Shown: piece by piece, positions 32,749 to 41,933 of the stretch
Layout: each line of letters starts with the position of its first letter
Numbering within the stretch: the first letter of the stretch is position 1
NCBI RefSeq assembly: GCF_002895005.1
Contig: NZ_POWF01000001.1
Coordinates: 846,344-910,343 of the forward strand
Origin: Hanstruepera neustonica
Lineage (GTDB): Bacteria; Bacteroidota; Bacteroidia; Flavobacteriales; Flavobacteriaceae
Reading direction: 5' to 3'
DNA length: 64,000 bases
Notes under the pieces: model-generated
Seen by the model: the letters and a program-made list of their open reading frames with translations, nothing else
Databases searched by the model: none
What the model was told of the DNA's origin: nothing
Made by a program: the position numbers and the translations under genes

Positions 32749-34767
32749 TTAATTAGTTGAATCTTCGCTTTTAAATTCGTTAACAATAACAATGTCATTT
32801 ATTTTTCTTCCTGATTCTTGGTTCTTATAATTAAATTCCAAAGCGGTATGAGCTGTTTTTTCTTTATCAAATATATTTGAATAACCATTGGCCTGACATA
32901 ACCGTAACAAGGTGTCGAATGTAATATCAAACCCCTCTAAAACAGTTGTGGACGGCTTTTGACCATTTTTTGATGTATAATTTGAATTAAACCGATTAAC
33001 AGATGTTGAATTAATGTAAGTCACATCAGGGTATAACATTTTTAAAATGGTAAATCTTTTGATTGAAATATCCTCTTTACTAGGAATGAGGTTTTTTTCC
33101 AAAACAGCTAATTGAATTTTATAGTTTGATAATTCACGCAATAACGTATTGGTTGTGTTCAAAAAAACGCCATTTTTATCACTATCAATAATCACATAAT
33201 TTAATTTCGATTTATCTAGAAGATTACTTAACTCTCTACTGGAATAATTTCCATTTTTTCGTGTTTCAATTATTTTAGCTTCTTTGGCATTTGTAATAAT
33301 AAAATTTTTGCTAGCCTCTCGATCATGGTCGCTAATTACTATAATATTTCCTTGATGTGTTTTTAGGTAATCTAGCATTTTTAGTTTTTGAATTTCTACG
33401 GAAGGATAGGCCTCAATAATATTATCTAGATTATTATTGTTAGAAGCATTATACGCTGTAATTACTGGAATTTTTTTGTCGCTTGCAGCAGAAATTAACC
33501 AATCAATATTATCACTATAGGAAGGAGCAAAAACAACATCATAACCATCTAGTGAACTATTTTGTGATCTGATGTTTGAAGGCGTAACAGTGGTTTCAAT
33601 ATCTATTTCTATGATTTCACTTTTTATTCCAACACCCAATTTTTGTAGGGAATCCATAGCTATTTTAGCACCTTGGTAGAAATCTAGATTGCGATTAAAA
33701 GCGACATTGGTAAACTGTTTAGAAGTGTGAGCATTGTTAAATTCATTTTCGTTAAATGGCATAACAAAAAGAATTTTCTTTTGGGCATTTTTATCTAATG
33801 TTTTAGTAAGATTGGCATATTCATTTTTTGAAGTTTGTTCCTGAAATTCTTCTTCAATAGGATTTGTTTGAAGAGTTTCTACTGATCTCGGCATTTTTAT
33901 AACTGTACCAGCCAGGACAGATTTCTCTAATTGGGGATTTAAATCTACAAAGTCTTCCATACTCATATTAGCCTGCTTGGATAAACTATAGAGTGTTTCT
34001 TTGGGTTTTATGGTGTAGTTTTCGTAAACAATAGGATTTTCTGTTACGGATTCTGTTTTTTCCTCTTCCGTGTTTTCTGGGTTTAATGGTTCTTTTTCAG
34101 TAATGATTTCAGAGGTTTCTTCAACAATGCTTTTGTCTGTTTCAATGGTTTCTTGATTACTATCAGCAATCATTTCTGTTGAAGGGATTGCTATGTTAGT
34201 ATCATATTTTAAAATACCTAACTGCGGATTCGCCGATTTTATTTCCTGAATAGTAACTTGATATTTTTTTGATAGACCATAAAGTGTCTCTCCTTTTTGA
34301 ACATAATGAGATTTGTAGGTGGTATTTTGATTGTTGATTGTTGCAGGCGGTTGAATATTTGAAGAACGAATGGACAAGTAATGGCCAGCCTGTAAACCAT
34401 TTTTAATATGTGGGTTTTGTTTTTCTAATTCCGCAATGGTTATCCCATATTTTTTGGATAACCCATATTTGGTTTCACCTTTTAGAACATGATGGGATAT
34501 TGACTGAAATTGGTTACTGGTTTGGATTTGGGTATTAGCTGAATTTTGTTGAGCATTAGAAGGGATGATTAAAATCTCATCTACATAAATGACTTTTGCA
34601 GAACTTGGGTTTAATTTTATAATGTCTTGAGGTGATACATTATAGATTCTTGACAATTGATAAACCGTTTCTCCCTTTTTTACACGATGCTCTTTGGTCA
34701 GTTGTTGGGCGTTTCCCAATTGGAAACAAAACAATGAAGTCAATAAAAAAGAAAAAAGAACTTTCAT
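32749..34767 (-). CDS. Four-LysM protein fused to a periplasmic-binding-protein-like domain
   Basis: A 672-residue exported protein with signal peptide (to LGNAQ). Four LysM domains start near residues 27 (KKGETVYQLSRIYNV), 93 (LKGETKYGLSKKYGI), 150 (QKGETLYGLSKKYQV) and 250 (KPKETLYSLSKQANM), with a Glu/Thr-rich linker before the fourth. From about 335 onward (KKILFVMPFNENEFN, FYQGAKIAMDSL, DVVFAPSYSD) it resembles type I periplasmic binding proteins. LysM binds peptidoglycan; the C-terminal ligand is unknown. It ends 29 bases before the adhesin start, so it may be the first gene of that operon, and is divergent from apbE. Confidence 0.88.
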   Translation of the reverse strand: MKVLFSFLLTSLFCFQLGNAQQLTKEHRVKKGETVYQLSRIYNVSPQDIIKLNPSSAKVIYVDEILIIPSNAQQNSANTQIQTSNQFQSISHHVLKGETKYGLSKKYGITIAELEKQNPHIKNGLQAGHYLSIRSSNIQPPATINNQNTTYKSHYVQKGETLYGLSKKYQVTIQEIKSANPQLGILKYDTNIAIPSTEMIADSNQETIETDKSIVEETSEIITEKEPLNPENTEEEKTESVTENPIVYENYTIKPKETLYSLSKQANMSMEDFVDLNPQLEKSVLAGTVIKMPRSVETLQTNPIEEEFQEQTSKNEYANLTKTLDKNAQKKILFVMPFNENEFNNAHTSKQFTNVAFNRNLDFYQGAKIAMDSLQKLGVGIKSEIIEIDIETTVTPSNIRSQNSSLDGYDVVFAPSYSDNIDWLISAASDKKIPVITAYNASNNNNLDNIIEAYPSVEIQKLKMLDYLKTHQGNIIVISDHDREASKNFIITNAKEAKIIETRKNGNYSSRELSNLLDKSKLNYVIIDSDKNGVFLNTTNTLLRELSNYKIQLAVLEKNLIPSKEDISIKRFTILKMLYPDVTYINSTSVNRFNSNYTSKNGQKPSTTVLEGFDITFDTLLRLCQANGYSNIFDKEKTAHTALEFNYKNQESGRKINDIVIVNEFKSEDSTN

Positions 34768-34824
34768 AGATGTCCCATTATTTTAAATCATAGTGATTAA
34801 TAGATAAAATTAGTAAAAAAACAC

Positions 34825-34838
34825 TCCTAATATTAGGA
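34825..34838. promoter_or_regulatory. 14-bp perfect palindrome between the LysM gene and apbE
   Basis: TCCTAATATTAGGA reads the same on both strands. It lies in the 164-base divergent intergenic region, 58 bases from the LysM ATG and 93 from the apbE ATG, so it could be an operator for either side. The binder is unknown. Confidence 0.4.
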
Positions 34839-34931
34839 ATCATAGGTTGTTGTCAACATTTTATTAACAATTCAAAAAGTTGCTAGGTGTCATTCTTTTG
34901 TAGTAATTTTACGCGATCAATTTATCTTCCA

Positions 34932-35930
34932 ATGCAACATCCTATTTTTAAGACTTTTGCCTTTTTAATTATAATTCTTTCAGTAGTTTCATGTAAAACT
35001 GATAAGAAATTTCAAAACACCAAATTATCAGGTGCTGTGTTTGGTACTTCCTATTCAGCCATTTATGATGTTGAAACTGATTTTTCAGAACAATTTGATA
35101 GCATTTTTAAAGTCATCAATAAATCCATGTCAACGTATCAGAAAGACTCTGATATCTCAAAATGGAACCGAAATGAAAGTAATGAAATTGATGCACACTT
35201 TATTGAAGTTTACAATGCATCCAAGCGAATTTATGAACAAACCAACGGTGTTTTTGATCCTACCATTGGAACTATTGTGAATGCTCTGGGTTTTGGACCT
35301 GAAGAAAAAATGAATGAACTGGATAGTTTAAAAGTTGATAGTCTGATGCAATTTGTGGGTTTTGATAAGTTGTTTCTGGCTGATCGATTTTTAATCAAAA
35401 AACATAAAAGCACTTATATGGATTTTAATGCTATTGCCAAGGGTTATGGTGTTGATGTCATTGCCAATTTTTTAGAATCTAAAAACAGTGACAATTATTT
35501 GGTTGAAATAGGTGGTGAAATTCGTTCAAAAGGTAAAAATCTGGAAAAAGATGCACCATGGAAAGTCGGTATTGATAACCCCAACTTTGATGGTTCTCAA
35601 TCGGTAATCAAAGCTATAACCTTAACCGATGATGCCATGGCAACCTCTGGTACCTATCGAAAATTTAAAGTTGATGAAAATGGCAATCGGTATGCGCACA
35701 TTATTGATGCGAAAACGGGTTACCCAAGTAAAACCAATATCTTAAGTGTATCAGTACTCGCGCCAAATTGTATGACTGCTGATGGTTTTGCGACAGCCTT
35801 TCAAGCCATGGGTATTGAAAAAATTGACGAATTTCTGAAAACACATCCCGAATTAAAGGTATTCATTATTTATGAAAGTGACAATGGAGACTTGATGACT
35901 CAAGCCTTTAACGGATTTCCGGAATCCTAA
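34932..35930 (+). CDS. apbE: FAD:protein FMN transferase ApbE (lipoprotein)
   Basis: A 332-residue lipoprotein: signal ending in a lipobox (LSVVSC, Cys21), so it is anchored to the inner or outer membrane facing the periplasm. ApbE signatures include FGTSYSAIYD, STYQKDSDISKWN, FDPTIGTIVNALGFG, FNAIAKGYGVDVIA and YAHIIDAKTGYP. It transfers FMN from FAD onto a Thr of target proteins; expected substrates are NqrB and NqrC from this window. I chose ATG 34932 (MQHPIFKTFA); a GTG at 34887 would add 15 residues before the signal. The following 88 bases hold no gene. Confidence 0.93.
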   Translation: MQHPIFKTFAFLIIILSVVSCKTDKKFQNTKLSGAVFGTSYSAIYDVETDFSEQFDSIFKVINKSMSTYQKDSDISKWNRNESNEIDAHFIEVYNASKRIYEQTNGVFDPTIGTIVNALGFGPEEKMNELDSLKVDSLMQFVGFDKLFLADRFLIKKHKSTYMDFNAIAKGYGVDVIANFLESKNSDNYLVEIGGEIRSKGKNLEKDAPWKVGIDNPNFDGSQSVIKAITLTDDAMATSGTYRKFKVDENGNRYAHIIDAKTGYPSKTNILSVSVLAPNCMTADGFATAFQAMGIEKIDEFLKTHPELKVFIIYESDNGDLMTQAFNGFPES

Positions 35931-36018
35931 AAGTGACTTTTTAAAATACTAGTGTCATAAATATGATGCTATTAATCAAAACTAAAAGTTGGACTGGACG
36001 AAAGTTTAGTTCAGCTTT

Positions 36019-36783
36019 TTACTTTCTTACTAGTGGTATAATTTCACCTTTGGCTAAACAATAGCGGTCTATTTCTTCAGTCGTTAGTTTAGTGGTGTAG
36101 TCCACTTCTTCAACTTTAAATCCGCTTTTGCGTAACCGATCAAAGTAATCTCTACCGTATACACGAACATGGTCATACTGACCAAAAATTTTAGCCCGTT
36201 CTTTTTTGTCGGTAATGCTATTGTCTTCAAATGTTTTATCCCGTGTTAAATCCTGTGGAATTTGGAAAATGCCCCAACCGCCTGGTTTTAAAACACGGTG
36301 TAATTCTTGCATGGCTTTTGTGTCGTCTGGGATGTGTTCCAAAACATGATTACATAAAATCACGTCAAAACAGTTGTCTTCAAATGGCAAGTTGCAGATA
36401 TCAGCTTTGACATCAGCTAATGGTGAGTTTAAATCCGTAGTGGTGTAGTCTAAATTTTTGAGTTTCCGAAACCGTTTGTAAAAGGCTTGTTCAGGGGCAA
36501 AATGAAGCACCTTCAGATTGTCGGTAAAAAAGTTGGTTTCATTTTGTAAATACAACCAGAGCAATCGGTGGCGTTCTAGAGAGAGTGTTGAAGGCGATAA
36601 CACGTTATTTCGTTGCTTGCCATAACCATAGGGTAAAAAGGTTTTAAAACTTTTACCGTCAATAGGATCGGTGAAATCGTTGCCCTTTAAAAAAAAAGCC
36701 AGAATAGGACGCGCTACATAACTTAACCGAATTAGAATCGGTCTGGGGATGGTATTTAAGATTATTTTAAAGAGTTTTTTCAT
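36019..36783 (-). CDS. Class I SAM-dependent methyltransferase
   Basis: A 254-residue protein whose central part is a type 11 methyltransferase: VLHFAPEQAFYKRFRKL in the position of motif I, DVKADICNLPFEDNCFDVILCNHVLEHI (acidic loop and motif for SAM binding) and RVLKPGGWGIFQIP. Motif I is atypical (HFAPEQ rather than DxGxGxG). Before it are basic, hydrophobic residues 1-35 and a FTDPIDGKSFKTFLPYGYG segment like a small metal-free ribbon; similar enzymes in flavobacteria are unassigned. Substrate unknown. It starts directly after the stop of the SUMF1-like gene. Confidence 0.85.
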   Translation of the reverse strand: MKKLFKIILNTIPRPILIRLSYVARPILAFFLKGNDFTDPIDGKSFKTFLPYGYGKQRNNVLSPSTLSLERHRLLWLYLQNETNFFTDNLKVLHFAPEQAFYKRFRKLKNLDYTTTDLNSPLADVKADICNLPFEDNCFDVILCNHVLEHIPDDTKAMQELHRVLKPGGWGIFQIPQDLTRDKTFEDNSITDKKERAKIFGQYDHVRVYGRDYFDRLRKSGFKVEEVDYTTKLTTEEIDRYCLAKGEIIPLVRK

Positions 36784-37506
36784 TTATTCAGTAACCTCAC
36801 ATATACATCTAAAAGTGGTAAAATCGTTGGCGTCTTCTAAAGGTTTATGATTACCCCAATTAGTCCAATAGACGAGACCATTCGAGATAAACTCTGAAAG
36901 ATTATCTTTTATTAAAATGACCTTTTTCTTTTTCTTTTTATTTCCCTTTCTATATGCTAAAAAGGGGATGCCTTCGATATTAGATTTAATACCTTTTGAA
37001 TAACCAAAATTATCTACAGCCATTTCGAGTTCTTGAGAAGTAGGTAATCTGTAGGTTACGAGTTTTGGTAATGATTGACGTTCTTCCTCTGTTTTAGATT
37101 TCATGGCATAATTCAACATAACGGCTTTAGAACGCCATTTGCAATAAGAAATAGCTTCAGATTTGCTAACACTAATTACGGGAAAATACTGAAATTTAGG
37201 ATGCTCCAAATAATAATCTTTTTTTATTGTCGATTCAATCCAAACTAACTGGTTGATAGTATCAATTTCTCTTTTTCCAATTATTGACTCGGCATTTAAG
37301 CCAAACGAATTAGAATTTTCAAGAATGCTATCCAATTTTTTTTCGGATAATTTTTCTTGATATCTTAAATATTCACGAAACATTAGGTTGTCAACTGGTG
37401 CAACATCTAGGTAAAGATTATCAGAAAGGTAAATGGTACCTGGTGGATTTTGGCCTTGTAGACCAAAAGAGATAAAAAAAGAAAATAATAAAATGAATAG
37501 TTTCAT
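36784..37506 (-). CDS. Exported SUMF1/FGE-fold protein, GldJ/GldK-like
   Basis: A 240-residue exported protein with a signal peptide (MKLFILLFSFFISFGLQG). The middle, YFPVISVSKSEAISYCKWRSK, followed by TYRLPTSQELEMAV and ending with FRCICE, follows the formylglycine-generating enzyme (SUMF1) fold. This fold also underlies the gliding proteins GldJ and GldK, but this protein is shorter, and the lysine-rich KKKKKKV loop near 190 is unusual. No catalytic function is claimed. It lies one base after map and one base before the methyltransferase, indicating a three-gene operon. Confidence 0.72.
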   Translation of the reverse strand: MKLFILLFSFFISFGLQGQNPPGTIYLSDNLYLDVAPVDNLMFREYLRYQEKLSEKKLDSILENSNSFGLNAESIIGKREIDTINQLVWIESTIKKDYYLEHPKFQYFPVISVSKSEAISYCKWRSKAVMLNYAMKSKTEEERQSLPKLVTYRLPTSQELEMAVDNFGYSKGIKSNIEGIPFLAYRKGNKKKKKKVILIKDNLSEFISNGLVYWTNWGNHKPLEDANDFTTFRCICEVTE

Positions 37507-37507
37507 A

Positions 37508-38326
37508 TTAAAGCACTAAAGCCTTTTGTCTAAATTCATCTTCCTCATTGCTTTCAATACCCAAGGCTTCATAGATGTAGGCAAATGTTGATAGCAATTC
37601 GGGTTTGCCATCCACGATGGCAACATCATGTTCAAAATGAGCAGAAGGTTTGTTATCTAAAGTGGTAATGGTCCAACCGTCACGATGCTGTTTTATTCTA
37701 TGGGTTCCCATATTTATCATAGGTTCAATGGCTACTACCATTCCTTCAATAAATTTTTTACCGCGACCACGTTTGCCATAGTTTGGCATTTCTGGGTCTT
37801 CATGCATTTTACGACCAATTCCGTGACCTACCAGTTCGCGAACGACTCCATAGCCGTGAGCTTCGCAATAGTTTTGAATGGCATAGCCCACATCACCAAC
37901 ACGATTACCAATTTTAAATTCTCTAATCCCAACATATAAGGATTCTTTGGTAACATCTAAAAGCTTTTGTGTTTCAGAATCGATTTCACCAACTGGGAAG
38001 GTATAAGCATGGTCACCATAAAATCCATTTTTAATGGCACCGCAATCAATGGAGATAATATCACCTTCCTTCAAAGGGTCATTAGTTGGAAATCCATGAA
38101 CTACTTGTGAGTTTGGACTCATGCATAAGGTGTTCGGAAAATTGTATAGCCCTAAAAAACCTGGAATGGCATCTTGCTCTCGTATATATTCTTCTGCCAT
38201 TTTATCAAGTTGCAAGGTTGTAATTCCTGGTTTAACCTCTTTTGCGAGCATACCAAGTGTTTTTGATACCACCAGAGCACTTTCGCGCATTAATTCAATT
38301 TCTTCTTTGGTCTTTACAATAATCAT
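37508..38326 (-). CDS. map: Methionine aminopeptidase, type I
   Basis: A 272-residue metalloprotease that removes the N-terminal Met from nascent proteins. Typical signatures: TKEEIELMRESALVV at the start, GLYNFPNTLCMSPNSQVVHGFP, DCGAIKNGFYGDHAYTFPVG with metal ligands (Asp), GHGIGRKMHEDPE (His ligand), and EPMINMG (Glu ligand). I chose ATG 38326 (MIIVKTKEE), since the longer frame starts upstream of the -7 box at 38344-38351. First gene of a probable operon with the SUMF1-like and methyltransferase genes. Confidence 0.96.
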   Translation of the reverse strand: MIIVKTKEEIELMRESALVVSKTLGMLAKEVKPGITTLQLDKMAEEYIREQDAIPGFLGLYNFPNTLCMSPNSQVVHGFPTNDPLKEGDIISIDCGAIKNGFYGDHAYTFPVGEIDSETQKLLDVTKESLYVGIREFKIGNRVGDVGYAIQNYCEAHGYGVVRELVGHGIGRKMHEDPEMPNYGKRGRGKKFIEGMVVAIEPMINMGTHRIKQHRDGWTITTLDNKPSAHFEHDVAIVDGKPELLSTFAYIYEALGIESNEEDEFRQKALVL

Positions 38327-38343
38327 AATTAAAAAAATATGTG

Positions 38344-38351
38344 CAAAGATA
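38344..38351 (-). promoter_or_regulatory. Putative -7 promoter box of the map operon
   Basis: On the minus strand TATCTTTG, followed by CAC, 17 bases before the map ATG; predicts a leader of about 12 bases. Confidence 0.55.
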
Positions 38352-38448
38352 CTTAAAATTAACAAGCTATTTTGAGTTCCTAAAACATGACATATAACAG
38401 TTTTTAGTTGATTCTTTTTTATGACCTTTGTGCAATAATATCAATGTT

Positions 38449-39720
38449 ATGTACAAATCTGTTAGTGCCGATGAGGCCGTTAAAATTATCAAGTCGAATG
38501 ATAAAATATATTTACAGGCTGCCGCTGCTGCTCCACAAGTATTAATTCGTGCTTTGACTGCCAGACATGAAGAACTGCGAAATGTAGAAATTTGCCAGCT
38601 TCATACGGAAGGTGAAGCACCTTATGCCAACCCAGATTATAAAGACAGTTTTCATGTGAATTCATTCTTTATTGGTAAAAATGTTAGGCATACCTTAAAA
38701 GCAGGCAATGGCTCCTATACACCTGTTTTTTTAAGTGAATTACCATTATTGTTTAAACGAAACATTATTGATTTACAGGCAGCATTTATCCACGTGTCTG
38801 TTCCAGACCATCATGGCTACTGTTCGTTAGGAGTATCTGTTGAGGCCACTTTGGCGGCTATTGATAATGCAGATTATGTGATTGCTCAAGTGAATGAGCA
38901 AATGCCGAGAACTCACGGTGCTGGAATTATTCATATTTCAGAAATTGATGCTTTTGTAGATTGTAATGAGGCATTACCTGTACACAACATGTCTGAACCA
39001 TCAGAAATTGAAGATAAGATTGGAGCTTACGTGGCTGGACTTATAGAAGATAAGAGTACTTTGCAAATGGGCATCGGTAATATTCCCAATGCCGTACTCT
39101 CAAAACTATTCAACCATAAGGGTTTAGGTTTACACACCGAAATGTTTTCTGATGGTGTAATAGATTTGATACTAAAAGACGTTATAAATGGAAATTACAA
39201 GGAAATTAATCGAGGACGTGCATTAACCACATTTTTAATGGGATCCAAACGTTTATATGATTACGTGGATGATAACCCATTTATTGAGATGCGCGCTTCA
39301 AACTATACCAATGATGTTTCTATCATCAAACAAAATCCAAGAATGGTTGCTATAAACTCGGCTATTGAAGTTGATGTAACAGGTCAGGTGTGTGCTGATT
39401 CAATTGGTGCCAGAATGTACTCCGGTGTAGGAGGTCAAATGGATTTTATCAGGGGAGCTTCCTTAAGTGAAGACGGAAAGGCTATTATAGCGCTGCCTTC
39501 AACAACCAAATCAGGTATCAGTCGTATAGTTCCGACTTTAAAAACAGGAGCTGGAGTAGTTACTACTCGTTCTCATGTTCATTATGTCATTACAGAATAT
39601 GGCATTGCCAATCTGTATGGAAAGACAATAAAACAGAGGGTGAAACAACTGATTAATATTGCACATCCTGATCATCAGGAAATGCTTGACAGAGAATACT
39701 ATAATTTAATTAATGGGTAG
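38449..39720 (+). CDS. Acetyl-CoA hydrolase / CoA-transferase family protein
   Basis: A 423-residue member of the acetyl-CoA hydrolase/4-hydroxybutyrate CoA-transferase family. Seen: VHVSVPDHHGYCSLGVSVEAT region, LQMGIGNIPNAVL, and GLHTEMFSDGVIDL, where the Glu is the expected catalytic residue that forms the CoA thioester. GGQMDFIRGASLS and RSHVHYVITEYGIANLYGK complete the C-terminal half. It moves CoA between acetyl- or other short acyl-CoA and an acid acceptor (acetate, succinate or butyrate); the acceptor cannot be inferred. ATG 38449 was chosen over a TTG at 38428 for the MYKSVSADEA start. It is apparently monocistronic. Confidence 0.9.
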   Translation: MYKSVSADEAVKIIKSNDKIYLQAAAAAPQVLIRALTARHEELRNVEICQLHTEGEAPYANPDYKDSFHVNSFFIGKNVRHTLKAGNGSYTPVFLSELPLLFKRNIIDLQAAFIHVSVPDHHGYCSLGVSVEATLAAIDNADYVIAQVNEQMPRTHGAGIIHISEIDAFVDCNEALPVHNMSEPSEIEDKIGAYVAGLIEDKSTLQMGIGNIPNAVLSKLFNHKGLGLHTEMFSDGVIDLILKDVINGNYKEINRGRALTTFLMGSKRLYDYVDDNPFIEMRASNYTNDVSIIKQNPRMVAINSAIEVDVTGQVCADSIGARMYSGVGGQMDFIRGASLSEDGKAIIALPSTTKSGISRIVPTLKTGAGVVTTRSHVHYVITEYGIANLYGKTIKQRVKQLINIAHPDHQEMLDREYYNLING

Positions 39721-39725
39721 GTCTA

Positions 39726-40136
39726 TTATTTGAAAAATGAAAAGAACCCTTTCTTTTTAGGCATTTTTAAGGGTTGATATTTCGGATTCGTTAGCATTTG
39801 ATAGACTTCTCCCCAACCAATAAAACCACCAATATTCCGGTCGTCTATGAATAAATCGGCATGAATTTTACGGCTTTTGCTATAATCAAATTGCTCTTCA
39901 GGAAAGCTTTTATTAACGGCGTAAAATTCAATGCCATTTTTCTTGCAAAACTCAACCGCTTCATCCAATCTAACACCATTTCGATATGTCCACAAAATTA
40001 ATCGATGCCCATCTTTTTGAAGTCGTTCCAAAGTTTCAAAGGCAAACATCATAGGTCTGCCTATATTAGGGTAGGCATCCTCTACGATTGTACCGTCAAA
40101 ATCAACTGCTATAATGAGCTTTTTATTAAAATCCAT
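39726..40136 (-). CDS. Small HAD-type hydrolase (BT0820-like)
   Basis: A 136-residue haloacid dehalogenase-like protein. The nucleophile motif is AVDFDGTIVED (two Asp), motif II is LWTYRNG, and a late FIDDRNIGG gives motif IV. No cap domain is evident, so it should act on large or exposed phosphates; related Bacteroides proteins are of unknown function. The start at ATG 40136 (MDFNKKL) is preferred over the one two codons upstream. The C-terminus has a basic tail KKKGFFSFFK. It lies 30 bases downstream of gpmI on the same strand and may be co-transcribed. Confidence 0.9.
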   Translation of the reverse strand: MDFNKKLIIAVDFDGTIVEDAYPNIGRPMMFAFETLERLQKDGHRLILWTYRNGVRLDEAVEFCKKNGIEFYAVNKSFPEEQFDYSKSRKIHADLFIDDRNIGGFIGWGEVYQMLTNPKYQPLKMPKKKGFFSFFK

Positions 40137-40166
40137 AATCAATAGTATACAAAATACGAATAAAAC

Positions 40167-41684
40167 TTAAACTAAACTGTTTTGAGTCATAGTACTAGGT
40201 TTGTCAATGCCCATTAATTTCAAAATAGTAGGTGCTATATCGCCTAAAATACCATCATTAATGTGCTTTAGTTCGTTGTCAATTAAAATTATAGGAACAG
40301 GGTTGGTTGTGTGTGCAGTATGCGGCGAGCCATCAAGATTTATCATAGTTTCACAGTTGCCGTGGTCAGCTATTAAAATAGTGGTGTAGTTATTTTCTAA
40401 AGCTGCAGTTACCACATCCTTGACACAACTATCCACGGCTTCACAAGCTTTAATGGCGGCTTCCATAACGCCTGTGTGCCCAACCATATCGCCATTAGCA
40501 AAGTTCAAACAAACAAAGTCTACCTCTTTTTTGTTTAATTCAGGAATTAACGCATCTCGTAATTCATAGGCACTCATTTCAGGCTTTAAATCGTAAGTCG
40601 CTACTTTTGGTGAGTTCCGTAATATTCTGGTTTCGCCTTCAAAGGGCTCTTCTCGACCTCCAGAGAAGAAAAAGGTAACATGCGGGTATTTTTCAGTTTC
40701 AGCGATTCGAATCTGTTTTTTATGGTTTTTGGCCAAAACGTCACCAAGGGTGTCTAACAAATTATCTTTTTTGAAAACGACATGTATATTCTGAAAAGAT
40801 TCATCATATTTGGTCATGGTAACATAGTACAAGTTCAATTTGTGCATATTCTGTTCATGGAAATCTTTTTGCGTGAGGGCTTCGGTTAATTCTCTTCCGC
40901 GATCCGTTCTAAAATTGAAAAATATAACAACATCGTCATTTTTAATAGTTGTAACCGGTTCTGAATTTTGATTAGTACAAATGATAGGCTTTATAAATTC
41001 ATCGGTTATACTCTCATCATAACTATCTTGAATCGATTTTAAAGGATTTGAAGTTTTAGTACCAACACCATTCACCATAGCATCATAAGCCAGTTTGATG
41101 CGTTCCCATCTATTATCGCGATCCATAGCGTAATATCTACCCGTAATGGAGGCCAATTTGGTTGGAGTTTTTTCTATGTGCTCTAATAATTCTGTCATGA
41201 AACCATATCCGGATTTAGGATCTACATCACGACCATCAGTAAACGCATGAACATAGGATTTTTGAATACCATGCTCATTGGCAACATCAATTAAACCTAA
41301 TAAATGATTAATATGCGAATGAACACCACCATCACTTACCAGTCCTAAAAAATGGATAGGTTTGTCGTTGCTTTTGGCATATTCAATGGCATCAACCAGC
41401 GCAGTTTCATTTTGAAGTGTTTTATTCTTTACAGCTAAATTTATTTTTACCAGATCTTGATATACTATACGTCCAGCACCCAAATTCATATGACCGACTT
41501 CACTATTTCCCATTTGCCCTTCAGGCAGTCCAACATGCAATCCATCAGTTCTTAAGGTTGCATTGGGGTATTTAAGATAAAGGGAATCAATAAATGGTGT
41601 TTGGGCATTGTCAATGGCAGAAACTTTTGGGTCTGGAGATTTTCCCCAGCCATCTAAAATCATCAAAATGACTTTTTTATTCAT
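40167..41684 (-). CDS. gpmI: 2,3-bisphosphoglycerate-independent phosphoglycerate mutase
   Basis: A 505-residue alkaline-phosphatase-superfamily enzyme of normal iPGM length. Catalytic Ser61 in GNSEVGHMNLGAGR, metal ligands in MILDGWG (Asp11) and ILIADHGNCETM, and HAFTDGRDVDP. It interconverts 3- and 2-phosphoglycerate using Mn2+, without a bisphosphoglycerate cofactor. A TATCTTTG box at 41704-41711 provides its promoter. Confidence 0.97.
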   Translation of the reverse strand: MNKKVILMILDGWGKSPDPKVSAIDNAQTPFIDSLYLKYPNATLRTDGLHVGLPEGQMGNSEVGHMNLGAGRIVYQDLVKINLAVKNKTLQNETALVDAIEYAKSNDKPIHFLGLVSDGGVHSHINHLLGLIDVANEHGIQKSYVHAFTDGRDVDPKSGYGFMTELLEHIEKTPTKLASITGRYYAMDRDNRWERIKLAYDAMVNGVGTKTSNPLKSIQDSYDESITDEFIKPIICTNQNSEPVTTIKNDDVVIFFNFRTDRGRELTEALTQKDFHEQNMHKLNLYYVTMTKYDESFQNIHVVFKKDNLLDTLGDVLAKNHKKQIRIAETEKYPHVTFFFSGGREEPFEGETRILRNSPKVATYDLKPEMSAYELRDALIPELNKKEVDFVCLNFANGDMVGHTGVMEAAIKACEAVDSCVKDVVTAALENNYTTILIADHGNCETMINLDGSPHTAHTTNPVPIILIDNELKHINDGILGDIAPTILKLMGIDKPSTMTQNSLV

Positions 41685-41703
41685 GGTTTTTGACTTTAAA
41701 ACC

Positions 41704-41711
41704 CAAAGATA
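41704..41711 (-). promoter_or_regulatory. Putative -7 promoter box of gpmI
   Basis: On the minus strand the sequence is TATCTTTG, matching TAnnTTTG, 19 bases before the gpmI ATG. Confidence 0.5.
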
Positions 41712-41861
41712 AAAGTTTAAAATTCTTTAAGGATGCTTGTTTAGTAAAAACTGATAATAAATAGTGGTTTGGTAAAATATTGTATTGGAACATGAGATTT
41801 AATATGAAATTAACAAATTTGAATTCAATAAGTTAAATAAATGTTATTTGTAATTTTTATG

Positions 41862-41888
41862 TGTAACAGTTTCATTTTTATATCGTCT
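41862..41888 (+). promoter_or_regulatory. Putative ECF sigma-factor promoter (TGTAACA-N15-CGTCT), second site
   Basis: TGTAACA at 41862-41868 and CGTCT at 41884-41888, separated by 15 bases exactly as at 3604-3630. It precedes the secreted ankyrin gene (ATG 41934) by 45 bases. The shared boxes and spacing suggest one alternative sigma factor serving both genes. Confidence 0.55.
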
Positions 41889-41933
41889 CTTTAGTATATC
41901 AAAAAATATTTCATTAATCAAAAATCATTCATC

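Noticed and set aside
35931-36018. Terminator or gene after apbE
   Set aside because: No stable stem with a T-run and no coding frame of note was found.
38401-38448. -7 box before the CoA-transferase gene (GACCTTTG)
   Set aside because: Lacks the leading TA of TAnnTTTG, and the TTG upstream is at the wrong spacing.
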